Origin: Nocardia lijiangensis NBRC 108240 | GTDB lineage: Bacteria; Actinomycetota; Actinomycetes; Mycobacteriales; Mycobacteriaceae | Direction of reading: 5' to 3' | Length of the DNA stretch: 49,058 nucleotides | Assembly (NCBI RefSeq): GCF_001613045.1 | Contig: NZ_BDBP01000078.1 | Coordinates: 1 to 49,058 of the forward strand | In this document: piece after piece, positions 42,849 through 49,058 of the stretch | How the letters are laid out: each line of letters begins with the position of its first letter | Position numbering within the stretch: position 1 is the first letter of the stretch | Notes under the pieces: generated by a model | What the model was told of the DNA's origin: nothing | Seen by the model: only the letters and a program-made list of their open reading frames with translations | Database searches by the model: none | Made by a program: the position numbers and the translations under genes

Positions 42849-43424
42849 ATGCGAAAGCTCGTCTACTTCGTCGGCATGAGCCTCGACGGCTACATCGCCG
42901 GTCCGGACGGCGGCATCGAGTTCATGCCCGTGGCGCCGGACTTCGCCGAATGGCTCGCCGCCGAGTACCCGGAGACCCTTCCGACGCACGCGCGTCCGCA
43001 TTTCGGTCTCGCGGCCGACGCGCCCTGCAAGAAGTTCGACACCCTGGTGATGGGCCGCGGCACCTACGAACCGGCACTGGCCGTCGGCATCACCAGCCCG
43101 TATTCGCATATGCGGCAGTACGTCGTTTCCAGCACTCTCGGCCGGATCGACGACCCCACGGTCGAGCTGGTCGACGGTGATCCGGTGGGTCTGGTCCGCC
43201 GGTTGAAGAAGGAGGACGGCATGGACATCTGGCTGGCCGGTGGCGGCAAGCTCGCGGGCGCGCTCCTCGATGAGATCGATGAGCTCGTCGTCAAGAGCTA
43301 TCCGGTCACGGCCGGTGCGGGCGTCCGCGCGTTCGACGGGCCGTTCCGGCCGACGTCGTTCACCCCGGCCCGGCGCCAGGAGTTCGGCAACGGCACCCAG
43401 GTCACCTGGCTGACCAGGGCGTGA
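42849..43424 (+). CDS. RibD_C/dihydrofolate-reductase-family protein, second copy
   Basis: A 191-residue paralogue of the preceding gene, aligned end to end without gaps visible (MRKLVYFVGMSLDGYIAGPDGG, MGRGTYEPALAVGITSPYSHMRQYVVSSTLG, LAGGGKLAGALLDEIDELVVKSYPV). The first-copy cysteine in LCGGG is alanine here, and the middle segment near 48-60 differs most, so substrate preference may have diverged. ATG at 42849; AGGA lies a few bases upstream. It converges with yjbQ with only three bases between the stop codons and no visible terminator. Confidence 0.87.
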   Translation: MRKLVYFVGMSLDGYIAGPDGGIEFMPVAPDFAEWLAAEYPETLPTHARPHFGLAADAPCKKFDTLVMGRGTYEPALAVGITSPYSHMRQYVVSSTLGRIDDPTVELVDGDPVGLVRRLKKEDGMDIWLAGGGKLAGALLDEIDELVVKSYPVTAGAGVRAFDGPFRPTSFTPARRQEFGNGTQVTWLTRA

Positions 43425-43427
43425 CGG

Positions 43428-43841
43428 TCAGCCGGCGTCGGTGAGGAAGGACAGGCGCACCTGGCGGTCGGGGTTGTCCACGTTCAGGTCGACCATGGCG
43501 ATCGACTGCCAGGTGCCGAGCATCAGCTTCCCGCCGATGACCGGCACCGTGACGTAGGGCGCGATCAGCGCGGGCATCACGTGCGAGCGGCCGTGCCCGC
43601 GTGAGCCGTGCGCGTGCCGCCACCGGTCGTCGGCGGGCAGCAGATCGCGCAGCGCGGCGAGCAGATCGTCGTCGCTGCCCGCGCCCAGTTCGATGATGGC
43701 GATACCGGCCGTGGCGTGCGGCACGAAGACGTGCAACAGCCCGTCGCCGCCCGCCGCGGCGGCGAACTCCGCGCACTGCGGCGTGAGGTCGTGCACCACC
43801 TCGCGACGGCCCGTGCTGACCGCGATCAGTGAGCTCTTCAT
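43428..43841 (-). CDS. YjbQ/UPF0047-family protein
   Basis: A 137-residue YjbQ (UPF0047) protein: VFVPHATAGIAIIELGAGSDDDLL, then WRHAHGSRGHGRSHVMPALIAPYVTVPVIGGKLMLGTWQSIAMVDLN, ending RQVRLSFL. The family has conserved His residues, can bind metals, and was reported to have thiamine-phosphate-synthase activity. The start ATG 43841 follows TGAGG; longer open frame upstream is antisense to ask. It converges with the second RibD_C gene. Confidence 0.9.
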   Translation of the reverse strand: MKSSLIAVSTGRREVVHDLTPQCAEFAAAAGGDGLLHVFVPHATAGIAIIELGAGSDDDLLAALRDLLPADDRWRHAHGSRGHGRSHVMPALIAPYVTVPVIGGKLMLGTWQSIAMVDLNVDNPDRQVRLSFLTDAG

Positions 43842-43956
43842 GGCCTCATCATTCCCCGTCCGCGGCGGCGCGTGGACGATCATTCGAGAGTGTCTGGGCG
43901 TGTGTGCTTTTGCACAGCTCTGGGAGGTAGCGACGGATCCCGTGGACGGCGGCCGG

Positions 43957-43962
43957 TAGTCT
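43957..43962 (+). promoter_or_regulatory. -10 element of the ask promoter
   Basis: TAGTCT would start the transcript near 43970, about 37 bases before the ask GTG. An in-frame GTG at 43965 sits between the -10 box and the expected start and so cannot be used. The TTGGAGGA ribosome site is downstream. Confidence 0.45.
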
Positions 43963-44006
43963 GGGTGGCTGTTACCAGCCGATTGTCGATCTTGGAGGAC
44001 CCAGTC

Positions 44007-45272
44007 GTGGCTCTCGTTGTTCAGAAGTACGGAGGATCCTCGGTCGCGACCGCCGAGCGTATCCGGCGCGTCGCTGAACGGATCGTCGAAACGAAGAAGC
44101 AGGGCCACGACGTGGTGGTCGTCTGCTCGGCGATGGGCGATACGACCGACGAACTTCTCGATCTCGCCCAGCAGGTGGCGCCCGCGCCGCCCGCCCGCGA
44201 GATGGACATGCTGCTCACCTCCGGTGAACGCATCTCCAACGCGCTGGTCGCCATGGCGATCCACTCGCTCGGCGCGGAGGCCCGCTCGTTCACCGGCTCG
44301 CAGGCGGGTGTGATCACCACCGGCGCGCACGGCAACGCGAAGATCATCGACGTCACCCCGAGCCGCCTGCGTGAGGCCCTCGACGAGGGCACGATCGTGC
44401 TCGTCGCCGGATTCCAGGGCGTCAGCCAGGACAGCAAGGACGTCACCACGCTCGGTCGCGGCGGCTCCGACACCACCGCCGTCGCGCTGGCCGCGGCGCT
44501 GGAAGCCGACGTCTGCGAGATCTACACCGACGTGGACGGCGTCTTCACCGCCGACCCGCGCATCGTCTCCGACGCGCAGAAGCTCGAGCAGGTCTCCTAC
44601 GAGGAGATGCTGGAAATGGCCGCCTGCGGTTCCAAAGTGCTGATGCTGCGCTGCGTCGAGTACGCGCGCCGCTACAACGTGCCCGTGCATGTGCGCTCGT
44701 CCTACACCGACAAGCTGGGCACCTACGTTTACGGATCGATGGAGGACATCCCCTTGGAGAAAGCAATCCTCACTGGCGTCGCGCACGACCGCAGCGAGGC
44801 CAAGGTGACCGTGGTCGGGCTGTCGGACGAGCCGGGTTTCGCCGCCAAGGTGTTCCGTGCCATCGCCGACGCCGAGATCAACATCGACATGGTCCTGCAG
44901 AACATCTCCAAGGTGGAGACCGGCAAGACCGACATCACATTCACGCTGCCCAAGACCGAGGGCGCGCGCGCCGTCGAGATGCTGACCAAGCGCCAGGGCG
45001 AGATCGGCTTCTCCCAGGTGCTCTACGACGACCACATCGGCAAGGTGTCGCTGGTCGGCGCGGGCATGAAGAGCCACCCGGGCGTCACCGCCACGTTCTG
45101 CGAGGCGCTGGCCCACGCTGGCATCAACATCGATCTGATCTCCACCTCCGAGATCCGGATCTCGGTCCTGGTCAAGGACACCGAGCTGGACGACGCCGTG
45201 AAGGTGCTGCACCGCGCCTTCGACCTGGGCGGCGACGAGGTGGCCGTGGTGCACGCCGGAACGGGGCGCTGA
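44007..45272 (+). CDS. ask: Aspartate kinase
   Basis: The 421-residue enzyme phosphorylates aspartate as the first step to lysine, threonine, methionine and diaminopimelate. KYGGSSV is at 7-13; the nucleotide-binding and catalytic middle domain contains TLGRGGSDTTAVALAAAL; two ACT domains (about 265-421) carry feedback control by Lys and Thr, with the motifs AKVFRAIADAEINIDMVLQNIS and ISTSEIRISVLV. The length equals that of M. tuberculosis Ask. GTG at 44007 has GGAGGAC ten bases upstream. In related bacteria the same gene also yields a short beta subunit from an internal start; a matching internal start is present here at 44754. Confidence 0.97.
   Translation: MALVVQKYGGSSVATAERIRRVAERIVETKKQGHDVVVVCSAMGDTTDELLDLAQQVAPAPPAREMDMLLTSGERISNALVAMAIHSLGAEARSFTGSQAGVITTGAHGNAKIIDVTPSRLREALDEGTIVLVAGFQGVSQDSKDVTTLGRGGSDTTAVALAAALEADVCEIYTDVDGVFTADPRIVSDAQKLEQVSYEEMLEMAACGSKVLMLRCVEYARRYNVPVHVRSSYTDKLGTYVYGSMEDIPLEKAILTGVAHDRSEAKVTVVGLSDEPGFAAKVFRAIADAEINIDMVLQNISKVETGKTDITFTLPKTEGARAVEMLTKRQGEIGFSQVLYDDHIGKVSLVGAGMKSHPGVTATFCEALAHAGINIDLISTSEIRISVLVKDTELDDAVKVLHRAFDLGGDEVAVVHAGTGR
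44754..45272 (+). CDS. ask: Aspartate kinase beta subunit from internal start
   Basis: Inside ask, in frame, GGAGG at 44741-44745 precedes a TTG at 44754 by eight bases. Initiation there would produce a 172-residue protein containing both ACT domains only. The analogous product in Corynebacterium (LysC-beta, 172 residues) makes the alpha2beta2 enzyme, and the alignment point, at the VEEAV-type sequence, is the same (LEKAI here). It is listed separately because it is a second translation product of one gene. Confidence 0.6.
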   Translation: MEKAILTGVAHDRSEAKVTVVGLSDEPGFAAKVFRAIADAEINIDMVLQNISKVETGKTDITFTLPKTEGARAVEMLTKRQGEIGFSQVLYDDHIGKVSLVGAGMKSHPGVTATFCEALAHAGINIDLISTSEIRISVLVKDTELDDAVKVLHRAFDLGGDEVAVVHAGTGR

Positions 45273-45335
45273 CATGATCGGGTCAAGCCCGGAGGCGGTA
45301 GCGGAGCGTGGCCACGTAGGGCTCCCGATCATGTC
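45271..45335 (+). promoter_or_regulatory. Large inverted repeat between ask and asd
   Basis: GACATGATCGGG (45271-45282) pairs perfectly with CCCGATCATGTC (45324-45335). After a three-base bulge, AGCCC (45286-45290) pairs with GGGCT (45319-45323), and the perfect palindrome CGTGGCCACG (45307-45316) lies inside. The structure overlaps the ask stop codon and ends one base before the asd ribosome site (AAAGGA), so it may set message processing or the balance of the two enzymes. Confidence 0.65.
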
Positions 45336-45349
45336 GAAAGGACACTGAC

Positions 45350-46384
45350 GTGGGTATTCGAGTAGGAGTCGTCGGCGCGACCGGGCAGGTCGGCGCCGTC
45401 ATGCGGAAACTGCTGGAGGAGCGTAACTTCCCGGCCGACGAGGTGCGGTTCTTCGCGTCCGCGCGCTCGGCGGGCAAGACGCTGCCGTGGCGCGGCGGCG
45501 AGGTCGTGGTGGAGGACGCCGAGACGGCGGACCCCTCCGGCCTGGACATCGCGCTGTTCTCGGCGGGCGCCACCATGTCCCGGGTGCAGGCCCCGCGGTT
45601 CGCCGCGGCGGGCGTCACCGTCATCGACAATTCGTCGGCCTGGCGCAAGGACCCCGAGGTCCCGCTGGTGGTCAGCGAGGTCAACCCGGAGCAGACCCGC
45701 AACCTGGTCAAGGGCATCATCGCCAACCCCAACTGCACCACCATGGCCGCGATGCCGGTGCTCAAGCCGCTGCACGACGAGGCGGGCCTGACCCGGCTGG
45801 TCGTCTCCAGCTACCAGGCGGTCTCCGGTTCCGGTCTGGCCGGTGTCGACGAGCTGGCCTCGCAGGTGCGCGCGGTGATCGACGACGCCGAGAAGCTCGT
45901 GCACGACGGCAGCGCCGTGGCGTTCCCGGCGCCGAACAAGTACGTCGCGCCGATCGCCTTCGACGTGATCCCGCTGGCCGGTTCGCTGGTCGACGACGAA
46001 TCCGGCGAGACCGACGAGGATCAGAAGCTGCGCAACGAGAGCCGCAAGATCCTCGGCATCCCCGAGCTTCTGGTGAGCGGCACCTGCGTGCGTGTCCCGG
46101 TCTTCACCGGCCACTCGCTGTCCATCAACGCCGAGTTCGCCAACCCGCTGTCGGTGGCGCGGGCCAAGGAACTGCTGGCAGGCGCGCCCGGCGTGAAGCT
46201 GGTCGACGTGCCGACGCCGCTGCAGGCGGCAGGCGCCGACGAGTCCCTCGTCGGCCGCATCCGCCAGGATCCCGGTGCGCCCGACGGCCGCGGTCTCGCG
46301 CTGTTCGTCTCCGGCGACAACCTGCGCAAGGGTGCGGCGCTCAACACCATTCAGATCGCCGAGGTGCTGCTCAGCGACCGCTGA
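45350..46384 (+). CDS. asd: Aspartate-semialdehyde dehydrogenase
   Basis: The 344-residue enzyme reduces aspartyl phosphate to the semialdehyde, the second step after Ask. GATGQVG begins near residue 9 for NADP; Cys129 lies in NPNCTTMAAMP and His255 in GHSLSI, so the active site is complete. The SYQAVSGSG segment and SGTCVRVPVFTGHSLSINAEF are the family's core. GTG at 45350 has AAAGGA 8-13 bases upstream. It is in an operon with ask across a 77-base gap containing a large inverted repeat, and it ends at a hairpin. Confidence 0.97.
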   Translation: MGIRVGVVGATGQVGAVMRKLLEERNFPADEVRFFASARSAGKTLPWRGGEVVVEDAETADPSGLDIALFSAGATMSRVQAPRFAAAGVTVIDNSSAWRKDPEVPLVVSEVNPEQTRNLVKGIIANPNCTTMAAMPVLKPLHDEAGLTRLVVSSYQAVSGSGLAGVDELASQVRAVIDDAEKLVHDGSAVAFPAPNKYVAPIAFDVIPLAGSLVDDESGETDEDQKLRNESRKILGIPELLVSGTCVRVPVFTGHSLSINAEFANPLSVARAKELLAGAPGVKLVDVPTPLQAAGADESLVGRIRQDPGAPDGRGLALFVSGDNLRKGAALNTIQIAEVLLSDR

Positions 46385-46398
46385 GCCGGTTCGCCGAC

Positions 46399-46437
46399 CC
46401 GGGCCGTCCGATCCGTCGCCGGATCGGGTCGGCCCGG
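46399..46437 (+). terminator. Terminator of ask-asd
   Basis: CCGATCC and GGATCGG form a seven-pair inner stem around GTCGCC; CCGGGCC and GGCCCGG form seven outer pairs separated by short internal bulges. It lies 15 bases after the asd stop. Confidence 0.7.
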
Positions 46438-46499
46438 TCGTCGTCTCGGGGGCTGGCACAATCGCTTCGGTAAGCGAGTTCGGCGTGGAGGTGTGACCG

Positions 46500-47111
46500 G
46501 TGGGTTCGTATGTCGCCGTGCACATCGCGGACTGGCCGCGCCTGGCGCGGACGGTGACCGAGCGGGCGCCGCGGCGGTTCGCGGACTTGGAGTGGCCCGA
46601 CGAGGACCACCGCCAGCACTACCCGATCGGCCTGCGCTGGCTGGACCGCGCCGAGCACTGGATCGCCGAGTACCGCTTCCACGCCTACAGTTCCGCCGCG
46701 CTGCACACCGAATTCGAGGCGGTGTGGCGCGACGCCCGCCTCTTCGTGCCGTGGGACGCCCCGCCCGAGACGGCCGAGCTGATCGCCGACACCGATCTGT
46801 TCCTGCGCGGTCTCTACGGCGCCGACCTCCCCGTCGAACCCGCGGCACACCAGCCGTGGCGCGGGCACAGCGATGTCATCCGGTCCACCGCCTGGCTCGC
46901 CCACTCCCCGGCCCACCTGGCCACCTTGGCAAACCTGTGGGGCCGCATCGCCCCCCGCATCCCCGACCTGCACCCGCATCTCGACCGCGAAACCGCTCAC
47001 CGCCACCGCATCACCACCCCCGCCATCTTCGAGCGCCTCCTGCGCGACTGGGGCGAGGTGGTCCACGAAGCCGACACCCGCCGCTGGGGACTGCTCCTCG
47101 ACATGTGGTGA
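46500..47111 (+). CDS. Conserved hypothetical protein
   Basis: A 203-residue soluble protein rich in Trp, Arg and His (WPDEDHRQHYPIGLRWLDRAEHWIAEYRFHAYSSAALHTEFEAVW). No signal peptide or membrane segment, no recognised motif. A GTG start at 46500 is used, with GGAGGTGTG before it. The C-terminal half has HPHLDRETAHRHRITTPAIFERLLRDWGEV. Function unknown. It follows the ask-asd terminator and converges with the serine-hydrolase gene. Confidence 0.65.
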   Translation: MGSYVAVHIADWPRLARTVTERAPRRFADLEWPDEDHRQHYPIGLRWLDRAEHWIAEYRFHAYSSAALHTEFEAVWRDARLFVPWDAPPETAELIADTDLFLRGLYGADLPVEPAAHQPWRGHSDVIRSTAWLAHSPAHLATLANLWGRIAPRIPDLHPHLDRETAHRHRITTPAIFERLLRDWGEVVHEADTRRWGLLLDMW

Positions 47112-47129
47112 CCCACAACCCCGACCGGG

Positions 47130-47172
47130 CCACAGCGCGTTTTCACGCGGTACACGGGCGGTGCCGCTGTGG
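47130..47172. terminator. Hairpin between convergent genes
   Basis: CCACAGCG (47130-47137) pairs with CGCTGTGG (47165-47172), with a small CGCG-loop-CGCG inside. It is in the 89-base gap between the hypothetical and serine-hydrolase genes. Confidence 0.45.
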
Positions 47173-47200
47173 GGAGTGTGGATGGTCTGTGGCGATGAGA

Positions 47201-48565
47201 TCAGTGGATGCCGGGCGTTCGGGGGTTGTCGCCGAGGCAGAGCAGGACGAAGCAGCCGGGGGGCACATCGGCGAACGGGGGTGCGAGCTGATAGTTCAAG
47301 CAGGCGAAGACATTGCAGCCCGGGTAGGCGGCCGGGCCGATACCGAAGACCGCGAGCAGCAGGTTCGCGTCGACGAATCGGCGCGGGTCCAACCGCAGCG
47401 GCGGCTCGACGTACGGTCCGGGATCGGGGATGGGGCGGTCGGGCATGGCGGCGAACAGCCTGCGGAAGAACTCGTACGGCAGTTCATCGGTGTTCTGCAC
47501 GATGCCGGAGATGCCCTGGCTGCTGACATTGCCGAAGACGCCGGTCCACATCACCATCAGGTCGAGCGAGGGCAGCACGAAGACGTTCTGCAAACCGAGC
47601 CCGGCCATCATGTACGCGTCGGGCGGCAGGAACGAGGGCGATTCCGCGCAGTCGGGGCCGAGCCAGAAGAGGTAGCCGTAGCACGGGTTCGCCCGCGACG
47701 GCGTCAGCGCCATCCGGAGATAGTCTTCGGACACGAGTTGGTCTGCGCCCCAGCGGCCTTCGTTGCTCACCAGCAGGCCGAGCTTGGAAAGATCGTTCGG
47801 CGGGATCATCAGATGCGCGTAGCCGTAGGTGTTTCCGGCGCGATCCTTGGCCCAGTAGTAGTCGCTGCGGAGAATGCCGAGCGGGTCGAACAGCTCGCGC
47901 TGCGCGAACTGCTGAAACGGCTCGCCGATGGCCAGTTCGATGACGAAGGTCAGCAGGTCGACGTTGCGCTGGCTGTAGCTGAAGGCCGTGCCCGGCGGAT
48001 TGTCCAGCGGCACACCGAGTGCCTGCACCGCGCTGTGTGGATCGATGGGGATGACTCCGGTGATGCCCTCGGTGAGCACGCCGACCGTCATGCCGGAGGT
48101 CTCGGTGAGCAGGTCCTCGACCCGGATGGAGCGGTGCGCCGCGTCGCCGAGGCCCGCGGGCAGGTACTTGTCGATCGGGGCGTCCAAATCGAGCAGGCCG
48201 CGGTCCCACGCGATGCCCGCGAGCAGTGAGACCACGCTCTTGGTCACGCTCCAGACATTCCAGGCGACGTTGCCGCTCTCCGCGTTGTTCGGTCCCTCAC
48301 CGATCAGGCAGTTGTGGCGAAAGACCTGGACGTTGAAGCGGTTTCGGTGACTGGCGAACTCCAGTGCGGCGGCGAGCAGTTCGGGGTCGAATCCGGCTTG
48401 TTCGGGGTCCGCGCGCTGCGCGTCTCGGCCGGAGCTGACCTCGCAGCGGACCTGTTTCGCGGTCGCCGCCGGGGCCGCGTGTGCGGTCGCGCCCACGAGA
48501 CTTCCCGAGACGAGCGACACCGCCGCGATTCCGGCGAGGAAACCACAGAAACGCCCCATGGACAT
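47201..48565 (-). CDS. Secreted serine hydrolase, beta-lactamase/PBP family
   Basis: A 454-residue protein with signal peptide (hydrophobic about 8-28, cleavage near AHA-AP) and the class C beta-lactamase/EstB fold. The catalytic SxxK is Ser106-Val-Thr-Lys109 and the YxN-type element is YSQ at 197-199. There is no clear KTG box in the expected place. Members cleave esters or D-amino-acid peptides rather than beta-lactams. The C-terminal region (about 400-454) is Cys-rich and hydrophobic (NVFACLNYQLAPP, CFVLLCLG), an unusual extension which could anchor the enzyme. ATG at 48565 or 48559; the frame extends to 48613 without sense. Confidence 0.85.
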   Translation of the reverse strand: MSMGRFCGFLAGIAAVSLVSGSLVGATAHAAPAATAKQVRCEVSSGRDAQRADPEQAGFDPELLAAALEFASHRNRFNVQVFRHNCLIGEGPNNAESGNVAWNVWSVTKSVVSLLAGIAWDRGLLDLDAPIDKYLPAGLGDAAHRSIRVEDLLTETSGMTVGVLTEGITGVIPIDPHSAVQALGVPLDNPPGTAFSYSQRNVDLLTFVIELAIGEPFQQFAQRELFDPLGILRSDYYWAKDRAGNTYGYAHLMIPPNDLSKLGLLVSNEGRWGADQLVSEDYLRMALTPSRANPCYGYLFWLGPDCAESPSFLPPDAYMMAGLGLQNVFVLPSLDLMVMWTGVFGNVSSQGISGIVQNTDELPYEFFRRLFAAMPDRPIPDPGPYVEPPLRLDPRRFVDANLLLAVFGIGPAAYPGCNVFACLNYQLAPPFADVPPGCFVLLCLGDNPRTPGIH

Positions 48566-48635
48566 GAGGCTAGCGCCCCGGACCCGTGCAGACCGGCCAA
48601 CAGGCGGAGGCACGCGGCACGAAAATCGCGGCGGC

Positions 48636-49058
48636 TCAGCGCGCCCGGCGGGTCACCGCGTAGAGCGCGGCGCCGAGCGCGAGGACCCCGGCTCCGGCGA
48701 GCACCGACGCGATCGGCAGCGCGACCGCGACGACCACGCATCCGAGCGCTCCCACCACCGGAATCCAGCGCGCGGGCCGATCCTCCGCCGCCGTGAGCGT
48801 GCCCGCCGAGACATTGGCGACCAGATAGTAGACCAGCACGGTGAACGACGAGAAGCCAATGGCCGCACGCAGATCGAAGCTCACGGCGACAACCGCCACC
48901 ACCGCGCCGACGACCAGCTCCGCCCGGTGCGGCACGCCGAAGCGGGGATGCACGGCGGCGAGCGCGTGCGGCAGATAGCGGTCGCGGGCCATGGCGAGCG
49001 TCGTGCGCGAGACGCCGAGCACGAGCGCGAGCAGCGAGCCCGCCGCGGCGACCACCGC
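48636..49058 (-). CDS. APC-family amino-acid permease, C-terminal fragment
   Basis: The C-terminal ~140 residues of a membrane transporter that runs off the right edge. At least four hydrophobic segments are visible, plus the signature SRTTLAMARDRYLPHALAAVHPRFGVPHRAELVVG, typical of the cytoplasmic loop in APC-superfamily amino-acid permeases, and RPARWIPVVGALGCVVVAVALP later. It lies 70 bases upstream, in reverse-strand order, of the serine-hydrolase start. Substrate is unknown; the start and first helices are not in the window. Confidence 0.85.
   Translation of the reverse strand, partial: AVVAAAGSLLALVLGVSRTTLAMARDRYLPHALAAVHPRFGVPHRAELVVGAVVAVVAVSFDLRAAIGFSSFTVLVYYLVANVSAGTLTAAEDRPARWIPVVGALGCVVVAVALPIASVLAGAGVLALGAALYAVTRRAR

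Noticed and set aside
43965..44006. In-frame GTG upstream of ask, 14 codons before the chosen start
   Set aside because: It sits between the -10 box and the expected transcription start and lacks a ribosome site; GTG 44007 matches the family's length exactly.
43842..45332. A 634-residue reverse frame that includes yjbQ
   Set aside because: Nearly 500 codons are antisense to ask; the ATG at 43841 gives the normal YjbQ size.

Overview
This is a very GC-rich stretch of actinobacterial chromosome, most likely from Nocardia or a close mycolic-acid relative. Three things point there: the gene pair for tuberculostearic acid (bfaA-bfaB), an actinobacterial fadA-fadB trifunctional enzyme, and a scaffold with the same order as the M. 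tuberculosis block Rv3721c-Rv3708c (dnaX, bfaB/bfaA, SRPBCC, ybaB, recR, gatD/murT, leuA, ask, asd). The genus is an inference. No rRNA, tRNA, insertion sequence, phage gene or CRISPR array was seen.

Layout. 1-420 is the end of dnaX. 756-4160 is fadA-fadB (beta-oxidation), closed by a strong terminator. 4284-10408 is lineage-specific: a secreted phytase-like esterase, a divergent MarR regulator and SnoaL-like protein with a double palindrome between them, and a 1200-residue PknK-type kinase/ATPase. 10455-13216 is the reverse-strand bfaA-bfaB operon. 13435-15747 holds an SRPBCC protein, a MerR-VOC pair and a secreted protein. 15875-16840 is ybaB-recR. 16915-18438 holds a frameshifted LysE exporter and two unknown genes, one a Cys-rich miniprotein. 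18828-22471 is an ATP-grasp/alpha-E fusion overlapping a transglutaminase. 22483-24421 is murT-gatD, which amidates lipid II.

24665-31257 is accessory: a PPOX flavoprotein, a Tat-type amine oxidase, an EamA exporter with a divergent LysR regulator, and an EspI-like proline-rich MinD ATPase. 31777-33570 is leuA, preceded by what looks like a leaderless Leu-Leu-Leu leader peptide and alternative hairpins. 33839-43424 is mostly envelope and stress genes: a TauE exporter, DUF1272, a lipoprotein hydrolase, a cholesterol oxidase, an ion-channel-like protein, LtrA, SRPBCC, DUF1918, and a TetR regulator with tandem RibD_C/DHFR-like reductases. 43428-46384 holds YjbQ and ask-asd, the entry to Lys/Met/Thr and diaminopimelate synthesis, with an internal start for the Ask beta subunit. 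The window ends with a hypothetical gene, a secreted serine hydrolase and a truncated amino-acid permease.

The conserved scaffold serves replication and repair (dnaX, ybaB, recR), the cell wall (gatD, murT, ask, asd), membrane lipids (bfaA, bfaB) and leucine synthesis. The genes inserted between these are mainly secreted enzymes, exporters and their local regulators. The most notable non-coding signals are the leuA leader, the marR operator pair and a large inverted repeat between ask and asd.
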